DNA of 64,000 nucleotides. It comes from Blastocrithidia nonstop. Lineage: Eukaryota > Euglenozoa > Kinetoplastea > Trypanosomatida > Trypanosomatidae. The stretch lies in the NCBI GenBank assembly GCA_028554745.1, contig JAQOTN010000018.1, positions 372,001 to 436,000 on the forward strand, written 5' to 3'. Shown one piece after another: positions 23,528 to 42,098 of the stretch. Positions within the stretch are counted from its first letter, which is position 1. Each line of letters opens with the position of its first letter. Made by a program: the position numbers and the translations under genes. The notes under the pieces are model-generated. The model was given only the letters and a program-made list of their open reading frames with translations. It had not been told where the DNA came from and did no database searches.

Positions 23528-23971
23528 TTAAATGTCGGAAACCAAATCTTCGATTGCTAATACTATTTTGTCATAACTTGACTTGATCTAATCATTTGGC
23601 TTTAACAGCACAACAGACGTTGCACGTTTGCACTGCGTTGACGTTCCTAAATCTTGTCTTGACGGCACCCACACATAAGGTATCTTTGATTCCTCAGCCA
23701 ATACCGGGAAGTGTGAAACTACATCAAACGGCGAAACGTCAGCACCCAATACGAGAATGCCTTTTTGTCCTTTACGAATAGCCTTTGTAACATCTTTTAT
23801 ACCTTTGATGACGCCCTTTTTCTTGTTTGCTGTTGCCGCTTTTTTGATAAGTGAGTAAACCTTTTTCGTCATCTTTGGTTTGTCGGACGTAATAGGCCAT
23901 GAGATGGGACATCGATAGAGCTAACGATCATAGTCGTACTCAACTTTAGCCTTTTCACTTGTTTCAGCCAT
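23528..23971 (-). CDS. NHP2: H/ACA snoRNP protein NHP2
   Basis: 147 residues from ATG 23971, against 153 in human. NHP2 is the L7Ae-family protein of H/ACA ribonucleoproteins that guide pseudouridylation in the nucleolus. The RNA-binding fold is complete: KKVYSLIKKAA, GIKDVTKAIRKGQKGILVLGADVSPFDVVSHFPVLAEE, KIPYVWVPSRQDLG, CKRATSVVLLKPND. Two UAG codons interrupt the standard reading. One lies in the N-terminal segment (YDYDRELYRCPIS); the other (PNDEIKSSYDK) is where relatives carry Glu before a final helix. The native terminator is UAA 23528-23530. Confidence 0.96.
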
Positions 23972-24872
23972 TCTGTTTAATAATAAGTTATATATTTTAT
24001 TTGCTTTGTTAAAGAAATGTTTACCTTTAATATAAAAGTGTTATTAGCTAAGTATATGGACAATCGTGCAGACAGAAAAAGTGATATATGTAGTTGATGA
24101 AGCTAAAATATTACCTTTATTTTGTAAATGTCAAGTCTAATTGCAAACGTGTTAATATATATAAAAAAAACATTTGAAATGTTAGTTGTAGGCATAAGCA
24201 TAGAAGAAAAATTATGCTGTATATTTAAGAGAAAAAATAATAACTCAAACATGCACTAAAACAGTGTAACTAAATAACATTTCATAGGAATAAAAGATAA
24301 AGATTAAATAATTGACGTTAATTAACGTTGTATTGGATAAACAAACAAAAGAAGTTTAATATAATTCAACGGTTATGGCAAATATTGTTACTATTTGTAA
24401 TGATGTACGACACTTTTTGAGTTACTTTTGATAAACTAACTTGAACACATATACAGACACACATATACCAACACATACATTCACATGCAGACACGCACAC
24501 CTTAAAAAAAAAATAACAACAATAGTAATATTAAAGGGTTTTTTTAGAAGTAAAGCTTACTAGTTCAATACAGTTAATATTGTATAGGCCTCATCAACAT
24601 TCTCTTGTTTCAATGAAACCAATAAATATGTATGAGCTGAAAGAACAATGTATACAAATACAATTGACAGTGAAATATTTCTGTACAATCACTTCGTATG
24701 TGTGTGCTTATGTGCGAGTAAGAGTCATAATTATGAAGTAAAGCAATCGAACAACCTGAATAACAAAAAAAATAATCCTACAATAATATATAATTTTTTA
24801 AAAAAATAAATTTATTTGAGAAAAAGAACATTATATTCATTTTTTGCTTTATTTATGCATGAATTTTTTTAT
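23972..24872. other. AT-rich spacer
   Basis: It holds an imperfect CA/ACAC-rich stretch around 24443-24500 and long A/T runs. No gene is recognised. Confidence 0.6.
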
Positions 24873-26966
24873 TTACTATCATGATTGCGGTTACGGCGCA
24901 ATGTCGCTAAATAAATCGTCTAGTGCACTACTGTTAATGGCATTTGTATGCAAAACAGCTTCGTTCTGCCGCTATTTGTTTCTAGTAAAGTCACTCTCTC
25001 CGTGAATGGCAGGTGTGGCACCGCCAGTTGAGGCATCTAAAACTTTCATGACCTGATCATTGTGATCTATTCTATGATCATTGTTGTTGTTGTTGTAGCT
25101 ACCTGTTTCGGCATCAATCGAACTCACAGCTGGCTATAACGTTGTGTTACTAATTTACTGAACAGGAATAGGAGGCATGCTGGCAAAACTGGAGGATGCC
25201 TATGTCGGGAAATCGGTCAGCATTGCAACATACTCACACGCACGTTGCTGTAGTTCCGTATCAGTAGATGTTGTACTATTATTCAAAACACGCAACACAA
25301 ACGATCGTTATTACAAATGACGACTTCCAATCTTCATCAACGCTGTCAACCCATACTGCTTCAGAATTTTATGTCCAGTGTTGATCACTATATCATTCAG
25401 GCGCGTAATTATCTGTTAGATTGAGATTTTTCTGTTGTTAATAATGTACGGATCATACTCGCCGATACTTCATATGGCAGTTAACAGCAATGCCTTGCGT
25501 GTTTCATGCAGCGCATCAAACGGTGTAGCAATCTCGTCTCACAACACGAGGACAGCGCGAGATTGTACCTATGCAGGTTGTCGTGATAACACTGCGATCA
25601 ACTTGGTGGCAAAGCTAATTGGTGCTGCTTGTTTGGCGACTTTGAGCAGTTGCAAGGAGACCTCGACACGTCACTCCTACGTGGGTGATTGTGCTTCAAT
25701 CACATTACAAATGTGCAATGTCACCTACTCTCGCATCTCCTACGCACATAATGCCAAATAGGTAATTAAATCTGGCACGAGTAAACGGACATTTTATGAA
25801 TTGATAAGCCGCACCGTCAAGGATAACGCGCGTCGACGAATAGAAATATCAGCGTCTTTCAAACAAGACAAGATAATAGACTGATGCTCTTGCACCGCAG
25901 TAACGTTTGCAGTGGCAAACTTTGCCAACATCTACAGTGCTACAAAGCGTAAATTGTTATCCTTTGTAGACGATAAGAAATGACTAATCTTATTTATTGC
26001 CAACGTACGTAATCCGTCATCACTCTCGATGTTGTTAATCGTACGCACACACGCGTAATGAACCGCCGCGAGAGTGCTGCACTATTTATCTTCTATCATC
26101 ATTGTCTGTGTGAGAACATCATTGACCAACTACGACACGACAACACTGCCGCTGCCAATAATTTATATAAACTACAAAATCTTAATCTGTGTGTACGGTG
26201 CCGTCACCCCATTCACCCTAAAGGATGAGTAGAAGCGGTACAGAACAAGCTTCTTCAACGCCTACGCAGCTTTACCGGCTAACTTGCGGTACTGTGGCAG
26301 CATTGCCTGTCCTCGTTACGTCTTTAAACAGGTATTCACCAACGTTAACACACACGTCAGGGCACTATTGTCAAGAAATATAAATGGATCAGTAGTCTTT
26401 TGTAGAAAATATTAGGCGTAATCAGGCACCTTTCGAACAATACGAACCGCCGCTAATCACGCTTTGCACACATTAATATTATCACCGTCCATGTTTTCCC
26501 GACTGGCAATGCGTGATGTATCAACAAATTTAACAATATCATCAAATATATCACGTGCCATGTCATCGTTGGCAATGTTCGCCGCCGCATTCAACGCAAC
26601 ACCGCGTACTAGTTGATTTTAACTTTTCAAATCGTTTTTCATGTGATTGACAATTAACGTTAACACCTCATCTTTTTCAGTAATTAATGTTTGTAACGCC
26701 AAGTAACCAATACGTTTTCCACCGTAATCACTCTGTGCAATTAGATTAACTACCTACAGTTGTGCAAACTACGTGTGGTATCCTAGCATATGGATGTACA
26801 AAAGCATTAACATATACCGGTAACGATCGCTGCTCGAGGCATTCTTCAATCTTTACCGTATTATGGCAGATTGTCTGCTAATCAAACTTCGTTCCTACGC
26901 AACCGTACGACACTTGCGAACACGTAGAATTAAGTCCCGTAAACGGAGTGAGTTCATGGACGACAT
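24873..26966 (-). CDS. AP-1 complex gamma-adaptin (trunk and short hinge, no ear)
   Basis: 697 residues from ATG 26966 (MSSMNSLRLRELILRVRKCRT). Gamma-adaptin is the large subunit of AP-1 that links clathrin to TGN/endosomal membranes and cargo. The armadillo trunk is clear: LRELI...AEER...AIRESL, LLYIHMLGYH, GKRIGYLALQTLITEKDEVLTLIVNHMKNDL, NQLVRGVALNAAANI, and, late in the trunk, DTELQQRACEYVAML. After this comes a hinge (VPMPPIPVQE-like, an Asn run, then ALDDLFSDI) and the chain ends. The GAE ear of ~120 residues found in most gamma-adaptins is missing. The terminator is either UAA 24891 or, more likely from composition, UAA 24873 after a UAG. Confidence 0.9.
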
Positions 26967-27754
26967 GTTTGCGTTCAATCACCTATGAAGAGTAATACTT
27001 TTTTGGGGGAAAAATAACAATTTGTATGTATAATATCAAAAAGTGATATTAGAATGTTACTATGTAACAAAAAAGTAAACAATGTATGAATAAAGTCCAA
27101 CAAAAAAATTATATGTAAGTGTTACACTACTTTTCAGTACACACTTATATTTATATATATATCCTACTGTGTGCACTCTTAAATAAATAATTATTTTCAC
27201 ACAAGCAATTATATAAGTTTGTCTTTGATTAGCTGCGTGTGATTTCGCAAAATTACTTTAGAGTGTGATTTCAAATAATAACGGAAAAAAAGTAGGAAAG
27301 AAAGAATAACAATACTGATTTTAGACACAATTTTTAAATTGCATAAACATTGCAGTGAAAAGCTAAATAGATTAAAAATATTTGTTCATTACCAACACAC
27401 TTATGTAATAACATAGATGTTTTAATAAATAAATTTTTTTTTAATCTAATTGATTAATTTGTTGATATTTCTCCACAGTAAGTTCACATTTACTAATTAT
27501 ATATTTATAATTATTGTTATACTTTAATAATTATATTAGAACTTTTATTTATTTTTATTGCCAGCAGAAATTACATTTGACTTTACGTTGTCTGATTTTT
27601 TTGAAATATGTGTTAAACAGCGAGAACATTAGTAGTTAGTAATAGCAAAAATTATTGTAAGACTGACGTATCAGTAAAAAATAAAGGAAATATGTTGATA
27701 GTAATATTGATAAAGACAAAAATATTATAAATGTGTTTTATTCTGTCGTTTGTG
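26967..27754. other. AT-rich spacer
   Basis: This spacer between the HECT ligase and gamma-adaptin has a high A/T content throughout. No gene is recognised. Confidence 0.6.
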
Positions 27755-30700
27755 TTATGACAAACTGAAATTACGTCTACCCTCAGTCACTGCAAAGAGT
27801 AAACGCTTTTTCATCATCTCATGTGAGCTGTATGGTGGTAACTTAAAGTACAAAAAACAGGTGTTGCATGATGGAAGTGTCTCCTCATTTGCACCTTCCA
27901 TGTCTTTACGCACCACTGTAATTTTACGTCCTAATCCAGACAACCCATTTAAAGGAAGTAGTGAAGAGCCGGTAAGGAACTAGAGAAAGTGTTCCTGCTG
28001 CAAACGTGTAAACTCATCACCTACGATCTTAATGAACATTTTTACCTGAGGTGAATCTGAATTATATCCATGAGCTTCAGTGATTGCCTAACGTAATTGA
28101 TATGATGTAAACAATCTATCATTATAAATATTATCGCAATTGCCATTGTTATTAGCAGCAACATTAGTAGTCAAGTTGTGGCTGCTTTGACCGAAAGAGC
28201 CACACAACATGCGCGAACACTCAGCATCGGATAGCATTCAAAATGATGATAAGTCAAGTGAGGTTATCAGACCGCGTGCAAATGCATGCAAGTTACACAA
28301 TCCATAGCGAAAATAATGCAAAATGCGCTATGCAATAAACGCTTTGATGTTGTGCCGAGTAATCAACACACCGGTGTCATCTTCCAGCTAATACGAGGCA
28401 ACATAGTCCGTCTTCTCATCACTCCTTGCAAACGCTTCAAGAAGCTACTTGTACGAGTGCGCGATGGATGGAAAGATTGCCTCAAATAATTTTCATATCG
28501 CCGTCGCAGTCACATCTACAACTTAATACAACATGTCATTTACAGATAATGTACTACGAAGTACGCCTCAAATTTATGAAATAAGGTCTACATTTATTCT
28601 GTAATGGTCAATGAATGCACGACCACACAACGCCCCGAGAACGTAAAACTCTTTGTAGTACAATCTTCGGCACGTCGGAAAGGCTACAACAAATTACTCA
28701 TGATGTATCTAATCATTGTCAATAACACTATAAAGCGGATTACCACCATGTTCATTTTCTTTATAATTCGCATCAATGCTTTCATCATCACGAACAGCTC
28801 AGAATTTACTTGACGATCGAAAGTAGCGGGAGAGGGTTGAGTATAATTACTGCGTAGGACCACTACCTGTTCCTTCCTCGCCGTCAAACTGAAACTACAT
28901 CTTGTTACGTAATGCATTTCCCTCTGCAAAGGTACAATAAAGCGTATTTATAGTTGCAGACATGTCCTATCGATTAATTTTAACCTTGCAACTCAGTCCG
29001 TTGCTTTCGACCTAGCCGTGCACAATTCCACTGATAGCCATATTAGCATCTTGCAAATGTTTCATGGCATATCGATAACAGTCAATGGCAACAAACTTAC
29101 AAAATTTATACTTTAGTTCAAATGACCAATATTTACCAAGTATTGCTATAAGAGTGTAGAGGTTAGAGGGTAGATTATGAACACCGTATAAAAAAATAAG
29201 TTTGCCACACGACTCGATGGCCTACATAATAGAGTGAACTAATACAGTATTTGCTGATACATGTTATGCAACATTGCATAGTATTGATAGAAATAAATGC
29301 GATCAGCCATTGTCTGTCAACACCTTATTATTGATACAACTAATACTATTCATTCTAACATTGAGGCTGCAATATTCACTGTTGTTTTTATACTCAGGCA
29401 TGTGCAACGATAAAGATTATAATATCGATGTAGTCACGTAAACGTAATTTATTACTTTAATCAGAAATTATGGACTGCATATATTATCATTGTAGTGTTT
29501 GTATACACAAATACTACAATAATTTGATGTAGAAATGAGTAGTAATCGATCTCGTACAGACGCAACCGGTACAGCAGAGGAAAGGAGTGACTTGCCATCG
29601 ATAAAGACGCTATCACCTACTTGATGTAATTCATTTTTATTAACTCTCAACAACTTATTGCTATTATCATTGTTACTGTTATTATTATTGTCATTATTGA
29701 AAAGTGTGTGATAATAGTGGCCATCACTATAAACAACGTTACTATTGACATCGTTGTTGCTACCAAAACGTTTACGCGTGTTCATATTACCAATGCTGAT
29801 GCGTTAATTGCAGCTATCGACAACATTACAAACAGTGCTTTACCCATCGCAATCAACACTTTCGGTGTTGTGTCAACCACGTCATGATTGGAGCACATCG
29901 CCTAATGTTGCGGTGGTACTGACGTTCAGCTTGCCTGTTTGTACTTGCACGCACCGAAAACAAATATCATAATTACATCGACGGCACGACAGTGCCGCAT
30001 AACCGGTATGGCACCCACACTCATTACACTGTCAATTAAGACTGTGATATATTTTCAATAAGTGTATGGATTTTTTTTATTACAAACGCAGCTGTAGCTG
30101 CTACTACTACTAGATATTATTATCATTAATTGTTATGATATTTTATTATTGCTTGTTTGATAAAGGTATGTTGATGTACATATTGTGTATCTATTATAGT
30201 TGTTTACTTGTTTACTCGTTACATTCAACACTTTTACAAATACAACTATTACGTTTATAATGATAATTATTGTTATCATTACCGTCATCGCCATTAAAAA
30301 ATTAATCGTGATTGATAGTAGTTTGAATATTGACAGTACATGTTGTAAAACTTGTACATACCGTGTCAAGTAAACTTTTACCTGCACGTGCCTATAAACT
30401 TATCTCTTGCATTAATTTGATGAGATAAGTTGTTAACACGCCGGCAACTCGTTACCTATTACAGTGTTATTTGGCAAGTCATTACTAAACACAATCAATT
30501 TCTGATGTTGACGCATCATGACGAACTGCCATGGCATCAAAAACACGTAAAAGCTTTGCTACGGAATGTGACGCATCATCGAGTAAATTTTTCCATATTG
30601 GTACGTTACTCTCTGGTAAAGTAAGTGTCGGTAAACTTGTACAGTGTCTATTATTGTCAATGTTAGGGGTACCGTTAATTTGAATGTTATTGGAAGATGA

Positions 30701-33685
30701 CATGGTAGTGAATGACACTGGGGAAGGTGATTTGTTGCAAGTGCCAGTGTTACACTATTCATGCTGATTTGTATGCTGTTTAGTTTCAGACGAGTCCTTA
30801 TGCGTTAGATGGGTGCTGCTAACTTATCGAATTCACGCTAACGCAGGTGATGTACGTGTGGAGGTGTTGCGCGTTGGTGTATTTGTACGTTGTCGCTTTG
30901 CAGTTGCGAGCTCTTACACCTTTCTATTCGTGCTTTTTTCTAACATATTATGTTTGTGCTGAGCTACAAGAGTTGTTGATTTTCTGCCAACATTCGTTAT
31001 CGTTTTACTTTAACAGTAGAAGTTACTTATAGGACATGATTTCCCATTAGTAACAGTGTTTTACAAACCTATGGTGCTACCATTTGTGTGTATATGATTA
31101 TTAAAACTATTGTGATTTTTCCTTGCGTCATCACACATGTTATTATTCGAATTGTGTAATTGTGCGTCATCAACTTCATGTGCATGGCACCTTTAATGAT
31201 GTACATAATGAGAACGTTTGTCAGCATGTAAAGTCCGATGCCTTTGAGTAGATTTTGCCAATAACGATGGCGCACTCATTGACAACGCGTCAATGATACC
31301 TTGATTAACTAAAATGGCAGCTCATTAAATATTTGCATAAACAAGTTGCTCAGCAAAGCGTTATAACGAATTGAAGTGGACATCAGTAATTACACTACGA
31401 AAGACGCTTGCAATATCTTATTACTATTATTCGTTTTGCGGTAATTTTTGGCAAAGTATATGCAACAGTAACAGCTTGGCTATAACTGCCGTTGGCGTGC
31501 AACTAAAACTAAGTGTGCGAAGAGTTCCTTTCAATTTTTACATAGAAGTACAATGCCAAAAGTTAGTGTTAGCATTTCGTGTAATAAATTGCACATTCTG
31601 ATCTGCAAACGTGCTACACAGTGGAACTGGTTGAAAGTGAACACGAGTAATAACATGCAATCGAACGTCTGTTGCGGTCATGTTAGCAAGGTTGATGACA
31701 AATCTGCCATCGGTAGATGTTACTTGCTCGTCACCATTAAAATATGAATGTGTTAGTTTCTACTTTTCTTTGCGTGAATATTAATAGTACACATCCCCAT
31801 CACGTCACGTCCACAAGTATTCATTGTGTAATCGTGGCTACACACCTAAAAGTTTGGCAAGAAGTATTGTTGCCGATCACCGTAGCTATGGTACAATTCA
31901 CTGTGTGTTGGCGTATTATTTGTACATTTCATCTGTTTCAATGTCATCGTCTTGGTCTTCGTCTTCATCTTAATTTGCAGTGCTAGTTATGTAATTTGCA
32001 AATCGAGTGTTGTTTATTTACAAGTTATGAACATTTTGACTTGTTTGTAGTGTGTTCTCATTGTTATCAGTAATAGTGTGCTTACGCTGTAAACGGTGAA
32101 GTGAACGCGCACATTCGCGTGCAAAAGGGTCAGAAAAGTTATTGCTTACTTACATGCATTACATCAGTAGTGACTACAGAATTGAAATTAAATTTAATAG
32201 TTATGCAAGATCAAATTGAGGTAATTCATTATTGTATTTTACGGCAGTACTATTTACCTACTGCTGTAATTCACTGCTCTTGGTACCAATTTCACGTTTG
32301 TTCTTTTTTCTTTACTGCTTGCTACTTCTTGGATGGTCATATTATTAATTTTTTTAAAAAATGGTATGACCTTGTATGTGTTAATATTTTTCATTCTCAC
32401 TTTAGCAATTATTGTATTTACCAATATAATTACCTGTACCGTCAGCATCACAAGCTGTTTTTAGATTGTCAACAGTAAATTTGTTTGTTTATGTCAAACA
32501 TAGTATTTACTATTAACGTGTTTATTTTTGTACACTTTTCTGGTTTTACAACTTACAAATATACCTGTAGGTAAACAAATGCACAAATGAGGTGAAAATG
32601 TCAGTACCAACAATGGTGAAAATAGCATTTGCACACGCTGTAACTAACCTTTTTCTGATTTCAGCGGTATTTGACGAGCATATCTTAGCTGTAATGCGTA
32701 CTAATCATAACAATACGGTATAAATTAAAACATCAAAGTTTCTTTACTAATATTATTATTAGCATTACCGTTATTTTTTTTTCGATTTACCAGTATATTA
32801 GTGCTTGCCATCGCAGGCATTATTTTACGCACATTCATAATTTTGATAACTTCGGTGACGTTTTCGTTTATTTTTACTACTGTTTTGTTAGCTTAACTTA
32901 TAATCTTCACATTGACCTTGGATTACTTACAAAAATAGCTAAGTTTTATTGTGATTTGAATGTGGAGTGAGGTGAATTTTCGATAAGTGTAATGAGGTAT
33001 TTGCGCCAATTGTCTGCATTATGATGATTATTTATGTTACAATGCATAACAATTAATCTCACTTGTAATCTACAGGTAATTTGTACAAATTTTAACACTG
33101 TTCAATTATAACGGTGTACATACAATATCAATCAGAGTAAGCAGTAAGAATTTTATGCCTCAGCAGACATACGCAGTAAGAAAGTATAACACTGGCAGCT
33201 TACTGATACATCTTTAGTGTATCACGTATAAATTTCAGCTGAGTTACAATACTGGGCAAAGAATTTTTTAGAGCACCATCTCCATTGCAGGTAAGAGACA
33301 AACAGGCGACAATCTCTTAGAGACAATCATAAACAGACGAACGTGAAAAGTGTAGTGATTGTAAAGCGTTCATGTTCTAAAAAACGCGCTCGAGACATTT
33401 GGTAAATAATACCTACGAATGTTTATTTTTATAACTAGTAACATTCAAATGAAACTTGTCAAGTAATAATGCACATGCCCTCCCTGCCATCGTGACAATA
33501 TCACCGTTCATCTACTTGCCTTGCAATGCGTGAAAGATTATTTTGCTGATATCCTTCACGGGTAGTGTTTGTGACTAATCAGTAATAGCTAATAACGTGC
33601 ATAACTACACCAACTGATCATATGGCTATGCACTAATAAACGATTTGCTTAATTTGAATGTTGAGGGAATATAGAAAAATTACAT
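27755..33685 (-). CDS. HECT-domain E3 ubiquitin ligase, TRIP12/UPL3 type
   Basis: About 1,976 residues from ATG 33685. The N-terminal part holds armadillo-like repeats of the TRIP12/UPL3 kind (ELCTLLAITDESQTLPVKDISKIIFHALQ, DIVTMAGRACALLLDKF, KCLERVFENM). The middle is long and Asn/Ser-rich. The C-terminal HECT lobe ends LPSCNTCFLYFKLPPYSSHEMMKKRLLFAVTEG...FSLS, with the ubiquitin-accepting Cys at about residue 1943. The very C-terminus on FSLS is characteristic of UPL3/TRIP12. These ligases act in ubiquitin-fusion degradation and chromatin-linked turnover. The terminator is UAA 27755-27757. The same reading phase is kept in every segment examined, but the central part was not checked codon by codon. 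Confidence 0.9.
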
Positions 33686-34553
33686 TAAGACAGAAATGTA
33701 AATCGGATATTTCTTTAATAAAAAAATAAAATGTAATTTTAGTTGCTTTGTTATTTTGAAGCCAAGAAATTTATGATAAACTCTTTTTAGTGTTCGAAGA
33801 GTGTATATATTTTTAGCTAGTACGCTTTTAATAAAAAATAATAAAGTAAGTGTGACGTATGCGAAAAAAAGAAAAAAAATTTAAATTGAAATTTAGTTCT
33901 TGAAAAGAATTGAAAGATGTGAGCAAACACTATGAAAAAAGCGATAGTAATTTCACCAACAACAAAATAAAAATTTATAGCATGCCTACTTAAAATATGC
34001 ACATATATTATATATATTTATTAATTTATCCCGTGTTAACTGACAGGCAAAGTCAGCCAATATTAAGCGTACAAAGTATATATATGTCAAACCACTGGAA
34101 AAAAAAATATGCACATGAAAAAGAACTTTAATATAAAAAAAGCAAATAAAAAAGAGGACATATAAAAATTTTTAAAAATATTTTTATTTGCACTTGATAC
34201 GTATCAAAAAAATATTTTATTATTCTTCTAAATAGAGTTAAACGTTAAAGATCATAATATACAAAGTATTTCAGAAAGGCATGTGAAGTTATGAGAAGTG
34301 TATGTTCACATAGTTGAATAATGCTAATTGCAACAATAAACATAAAAAAATGCAATTTTTCATTAAAAATAAATGAATAATGAATACGTATAATTATTTT
34401 ACAATAATAAATATTTAACATTAAAGACAATAAAAATTGAAAATTGAACGATGATGAAAGTAGTTTTAGGAAATCTGTATGACTTAAGTAGTGTTATTAA
34501 ATATTTAAAATAAATTTTAAAAAAATACGGTTTCTACGTAATATGCTACTCCT
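33686..34553. other. AT-rich spacer
   Basis: The sequence is very AT-rich. Hydrophobic minus-strand frames at 33817-34002 and 34245-34430 are short, low complexity and not called. Confidence 0.55.
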
Positions 34554-34826
34554 TTACACGAACTGAAAATATTGCCAGCCAATTCAAGTTAAGTAAATGC
34601 TAACGCAAACCATTTGCCACAACAAAGGTAACTGTACGAGGCCGATGAACTTTTTGTCAATGATTTCGTTGTTCTTATCATGCCTGTTATACGTACTTGT
34701 CAAATTTGCAACCGTAGAAACAGTGAATCAGCAAACGTAAGATAACGTTATTATTAAAGCTGGTCAGCTATATATGAAACAACGACCGCGGCACTTGTGA
34801 AAATCTACTTAATACTATTCGGACAT
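34554..34826 (-). CDS. Small two-pass membrane protein
   Basis: 90 codons from ATG 34826. The protein starts MSEEYEVDFHKCRGRC and has two hydrophobic segments, residues ~17-40 (FIYSWPALIITLSYVCWFTVSTVA) and ~60-90 (IGLVQLPLLWQMVCVSIYLTWIGWQYF), separated by a charged loop (YNRHDKNNEIIDKK). Glu at the start uses UAG and UAA and two Trp are UGA. The end is UAA 34554-34556. A sharp island of higher GC matches the frame exactly within otherwise extreme AT DNA, which is the main support. No family is recognised; an ER or organelle membrane subunit is possible. Another frame over the same island also reads tolerably. Confidence 0.5.
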
Positions 34827-36176
34827 TTATATGTGTATCAGATTAAAGTATGAAAAACAAAAATAAAAAGTATTACAAAAAGCACGAACGTGAAAGATGT
34901 ACCTGTAAACTTAATAAGAATTGTTGTTATTAAAAGGTAAAATATTATATATAAAATATATAATTTCTAAAACAATTATATCGGTTAATATAATAAGAAG
35001 AATAAAAAAATAGTAACAACACAAAAATTAATTAAACTGGAACAATTCCTAGTATGTAATCGAAAAACTTTGTACGAACCATTTTACATGAAAAACTTTT
35101 AACCATCAAGTAATTTTTATACTTAGTTTTGAAATACGTAGCAGCAATATAAATTACTGCTTTAATGTCTGTATTTTTGATCATATCAAACACTACAGAA
35201 AACACTTCGTATTCACTGTAAAAAAAATTTTTTAAAGTAGTTTTGTCAAACATAATAATATAAAAATATTCAGTATCTAACAGATTTGTCGACATTAATT
35301 TTATAGCGTTAACAATTATAAAATAAAGAGAATTAACAATGTACAGATAAAACTTGTTCTTTCTACAGGCATCATGAAGTGTATACAAAAATGTTATGAC
35401 ATATGGTCTTTATAGAAACAAGAAATAACTACATAAACAAAAATATAAAATATACTGAATAGAAATATAAATAAATTTTGTATTATATTTCATAAATATT
35501 GGCTTAAAAAAAGTTTTCTATTATATATAAAAAATAATAATATACCTCAGAGTTTACGCCTATAAAAGAAGGCAATGGCCTATTAATTATGTCTGAAGAA
35601 CGTTCATCCTAACCAAATTCCGAACATACAAAAAAATAAAAATTGAGGGGCTACGGTTGGTCAAAGGAAATAATATCATTCGAAATCTAGCCTAGTATAG
35701 TTTTCATAATTGTTATGTACACCAGCATTCAATCGAGTAACAAGGCGATAACAATATCATAAAATGTAAATTCAGATAAGTATTAAAATTGGTCAGCCAA
35801 GGAATATTTGGGAAGTGCAAAGATGCGTAGTTCAACTAGTGGAAATTAACGACATGAGAAATTGCATATAATAAAAAGATTACCTTAAAATATGTGTAAC
35901 TTAAAAGTTTGAACAAATAAATTCAACAAATAATTAAATTAAACACGAATATTTTTCACATTTATTTGCAAATAAATACATATACTTAGCATTACAATTG
36001 TAGATCATAATCACTTTTATAACAGATAAAACAGTTCACAACATAAAATATGATTAAAAGATGCTAATAATTACATGTAACAAAAATAAAGAATGTTTAT
36101 AAAAAATTTTGAATTTGAACAATGATAAAATTATCATATCAAAAAAAAGTTTATAAATGATAATAAGATAAACCTA
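34827..36176. other. AT-rich spacer
   Basis: The spacer is AT-rich and contains one long frame free of classic stops (35032-35388, listed separately). No other gene is recognised. Confidence 0.5.
35032..35388 (-). CDS. Doubtful AT-rich reading frame
   Basis: 118 codons lack UAA, UAG and UGA, ending at UAA 35032-35034. The beginning (YTLHDACRKNKFYLYIVNSL) faintly recalls an ankyrin repeat, and the rest is Phe/Ile/Tyr/Lys-rich. It uses only GAA/GAG for Glu, unlike the confident genes here. It has no good ATG start. It could be a decayed or recently acquired gene, or chance in T-rich DNA. Confidence 0.2.
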   Translation of the reverse strand: MYTLHDACRKNKFYLYIVNSLYFIIVNAIKLMSTNLLDTEYFYIIMFDKTTLKNFFYSEYEVFSVVFDMIKNTDIKAVIYIAATYFKTKYKNYLMVKSFSCKMVRTKFFDYILGIVPV

Positions 36177-42098
<5,922 letters not shown>

